From: an uncultured Pedobacter sp.
GTDB taxonomy: Bacteria > Bacteroidota > Bacteroidia > Sphingobacteriales > Sphingobacteriaceae
NCBI RefSeq assembly: GCF_946480185.1
Contig: NZ_CAMLIG010000007.1
Location: 62,001 to 126,000 of the forward strand
Reading direction: 5' to 3'
Length of the DNA: 64,000 bases
Under the pieces are notes generated by a model. That model did no database searches. It was not told the origin of the DNA and saw only the letters and a program-made list of their open reading frames with translations. Both the position numbers and the translations under genes were made by a program. Of this stretch, positions 62,397 to 64,000 are shown piece after piece (positions within the stretch are counted from its first letter, which is position 1; every line of letters starts with the position of its first letter).

Positions 62397-62864
62397 ATGA
62401 AAAAAATACTTTTATTGATTCTTATTTTTGGAATTTTTATATCCTGTAAAAAAGACAATTCCAAAATCGTAATAGACGACAAGAATTTTTTAATTTTTGG
62501 TCATTTTTATGGAGAGTGTTTTGGAGAAAAGTGCGTAGAAACTTACAAATTGACTGACAAAAAATTATTTGAAGACACAATTGATGACTACTCGGGTCGA
62601 AATTTAAATTTCATAGAATCAAGTAACGATAAATTTGAAGAGGTAAAAGATTTAATTGATTTTTTCCCAAATGAACTTCTCGAAAGCGATAAATCTATTT
62701 TTGGTTGTCCAGACTGTGCAGATGGAGGTGGACTATTTATTCAATATTCAGAAAATGGAAAATTAAAAACTTGGCGGATTGACCAAGATAAAAAAAACGT
62801 CCCAAGTTATTTACACAGTTTTATCGACAAAGTGAATGACAAAATCAGGATATTGAACAAATAA
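62397..62864 (+). CDS. Small lipoprotein of unknown function
   Basis: A 155-residue lipoprotein from the ATG at 62397 (an in-frame ATG-ATG-ATC precedes it, so up to three residues longer). The signal is MKKILLLILIFGIFISC with Cys17. The mature part is acidic and carries four cysteines in pairs (GECFGEKCVETY and FGCPDCADGGG), suggesting disulfides or metal binding. I do not recognise the family. AT content and position, directly after the R-M island's right dyad element, suggest it also belongs to the accessory region. Confidence 0.7.
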   Translation: MKKILLLILIFGIFISCKKDNSKIVIDDKNFLIFGHFYGECFGEKCVETYKLTDKKLFEDTIDDYSGRNLNFIESSNDKFEEVKDLIDFFPNELLESDKSIFGCPDCADGGGLFIQYSENGKLKTWRIDQDKKNVPSYLHSFIDKVNDKIRILNK

Positions 62865-62933
62865 AGACTGCTCACAACAGCTAATTTCAAACTTAAAATG
62901 CCAACCAAAGCCTACCTTTAAACGAAACCCGCA

Positions 62934-63197
62934 ATGGAAAAACATAATAACATTAAGCCAATTGAAGTGTTTGCAGGCCAATTATGGCAAGCAACAATGA
63001 TTCAAAATATCTTAGAAGATAATGGCATTCAAGTATTTCTTGAAAACGAATTGATGGGAACTGTTGCTCCTTGGCGGGTGGTCGCCGGCGGATTTAATCC
63101 TGTCAAGGTTATCGTATCAAATACAGATTACGAACAGGCTGTTAAATTGATTGAAGAATTCAACAATAATGAAATTTTAGACAACGAAGCTGAGTAA
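62934..63197 (+). CDS. DUF2007-family putative signal-transducing protein
   Basis: An 87-residue soluble protein. PIEVFAGQLWQATMIQNILEDNGIQVFLENELMG followed by VKVIVSNTDYEQAVKLIEEF is the typical DUF2007 ferredoxin-like fold (two beta-alpha-beta units). The family has no defined function. It is 69 bp after the lipoprotein and 45 bp before the oxidoreductase gene. Confidence 0.85.
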   Translation: MEKHNNIKPIEVFAGQLWQATMIQNILEDNGIQVFLENELMGTVAPWRVVAGGFNPVKVIVSNTDYEQAVKLIEEFNNNEILDNEAE

Positions 63198-63242
63198 AGC
63201 CATTTGCAATTTTAAAAAAACATCACCAAAACTACGAACCTC

Positions 63243-64000
63243 ATGAAAGCTGTCCACATTACCAAATCTGGCGCACCAGAAGTACTACAAATACAGGAAA
63301 CACCGAAACCTATACCTGCAAAAAACCAAGTTTTAATCAAGGTAAAAGCGGCGGGAGTAAATCGCAGCGATGTAATTACCCGGCAAAACATGGATACCTA
63401 TGGCAAAAGAGCTACAGAAACGCTGATTCCCGGTCTGGAAGTTTCTGGAGAAATCACAGAAATTGGCAACGAGGTAAGCGATAAAAAAGTGGGCGATAAA
63501 GTTTGCGCATTGATTGCTGATGGCGGTTATGCAGAATACGTTGCAGTGGATAGTTCCCACTGTTTACCCGTACCAGAAGGAATCAGTTTAACAGATGCAG
63601 CCTCACTTCCAGAAACTGTTTTTACCGTTTGGTTCAACGTTTTCCATTTGGGCAAACTCAAACCAGAAGAAAAATTGCTGATCCACGGAGGCACCAGTGG
63701 CATTGGCACCATGGGTTTGCAAATGGCAAAAGCACTGGGTTCCAAAATATACACTACTGCCGGAAGCGATAAAAAAGTTGATTTTTTAAACCAGATGAAG
63801 CTTGGAACGGTAATCAATTACAAAAAAGAAGCTTTTGAGGATATTTTGAAAGATGAAAAGATAGATGTTATTTTAGATATGGTGGGCGGAGATTATACCC
63901 AAAAGAACCTCCAAATCTTAAACAGAAAAGGACGTTTAATTTATATCAACGGAATGAAAAGTATGGACGTTAACATCAATCTCCGTACGTTAATGGCCAA
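63243..64000 (+). CDS. NAD(P)H quinone oxidoreductase (PIG3/QOR type), partial
   Basis: The gene starts at the ATG 63243 and runs off the window end; 252 codons are visible. MKAVHITKSGAPEVLQIQE opens a medium-chain reductase without zinc ligands, AAGVNRSDVITRQ and GLEVSGEI follow, and the Rossmann motif is HGGTSGIGTMGLQMAKALG. It matches the PIG3-type quinone oxidoreductases (usual length about 325), so roughly 75 residues are missing. It probably reduces quinones or reactive carbonyls with NADPH in the cytoplasm. Confidence 0.9.
   Translation, partial: MKAVHITKSGAPEVLQIQETPKPIPAKNQVLIKVKAAGVNRSDVITRQNMDTYGKRATETLIPGLEVSGEITEIGNEVSDKKVGDKVCALIADGGYAEYVAVDSSHCLPVPEGISLTDAASLPETVFTVWFNVFHLGKLKPEEKLLIHGGTSGIGTMGLQMAKALGSKIYTTAGSDKKVDFLNQMKLGTVINYKKEAFEDILKDEKIDVILDMVGGDYTQKNLQILNRKGRLIYINGMKSMDVNINLRTLMA

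Noticed and set aside
1..64000. CRISPR array, complete tRNA/rRNA genes, insertion sequences or replication origin
   Set aside because: No regularly spaced repeats of CRISPR type, no rRNA-like stretch, no transposase ORF and no DnaA-box cluster were noticed anywhere in the window.

Overview
The window reads as a chromosome segment of a Bacteroidota bacterium, most likely Sphingobacteriaceae and Pedobacter-like. Supporting signs are SusC/SusD and DUF5017 proteins, type IX secretion sorting domains, TAnnTTTG-type promoters, DUF4175 and DUF2652 proteins, and a 698-residue lyase that closely resembles the chondroitinase AC I remember from Pedobacter heparinus. The taxon is inferred from protein resemblance; no marker gene was compared.

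Layout. (1) 0.1-7.9 kb: a LacI-type regulator divergent from a six-gene sugar operon (aldo/keto reductase, FucP-type permease, mutarotase, lactonase, LgoD-like Zn dehydrogenase, UxaB). It fits oxidation of L-galactose (or L-fucose) to the aldonate and then on to altronate. (2) 7.9-8.5 kb: the decayed remains of a cyclic-nucleotide/redox signalling cassette. (3) 8.7-14.4 kb: DUF4175 protein, an RsbW-like ATPase, YbeY, a lipoprotein and a small conserved protein, then a tRNA-like RNA candidate on the minus strand. (4) 14.8-21.0 kb, minus strand: an operon of an SdiA-regulated-type lipoprotein, a metallophosphoesterase fused to an Omp85-like barrel, EgtD and MsrA. (5) 21.0-22.9 kb: an HD domain fused to a Pycsar-type membrane effector, convergent with a class III cyclase-like DUF2652 protein.

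(6) 23-58 kb: a large locus for sulfated glycosaminoglycan use (chondroitin/dermatan sulfate). Cytoplasmic amino-sugar enzymes come first (NagB-PIG-L fusion, GlmM-like mutase, NahK-like kinase), then chondroitinase AC, then SusC, SusD, DUF5017, two sulfatases, a DUF4955 beta-helix protein and a GH105-DUF4861 hydrolase. These are followed by two chondroitin ABC-type PL8 lyases (one with a T9SS tail), a T9SS cargo of unknown function, two more sulfatases, a LacI regulator, a CBM9-like protein and a NagP-like permease. Lyases and sulfatases would cut and desulfate the polymer outside the cell or in the periplasm, SusCD would import fragments, the GH105 protein would remove the unsaturated uronic acid, and the amino-sugar enzymes would feed the hexosamine into glycolysis. 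Three promoters in this locus carry the same palindromic operator (core CGAACAC) directly after the -7 element, which suggests one regulon, probably controlled by the LacI protein at 54.5 kb.

(7) 58.5-62.3 kb: an accessory island with an MvaI/BcnI-type endonuclease and a C5-cytosine methyltransferase. The methyltransferase has a tyrosine-recombinase-type arm DNA-binding domain at its N-terminus and three direct TTACGGAC repeats against its start codon. Two 116-118 bp dyad elements bracket the pair. (8) 62.4-64 kb: a lipoprotein, a DUF2007 protein and a quinone oxidoreductase cut by the window end.

The most novel-looking items are the arm-domain methyltransferase with promoter repeats, the HD-PycTM/DUF2652 pair, the shared operator regulon, the oxidative L-galactose-type operon and the tRNA-like RNA. 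All functions are inferred from sequence reading without database searches.
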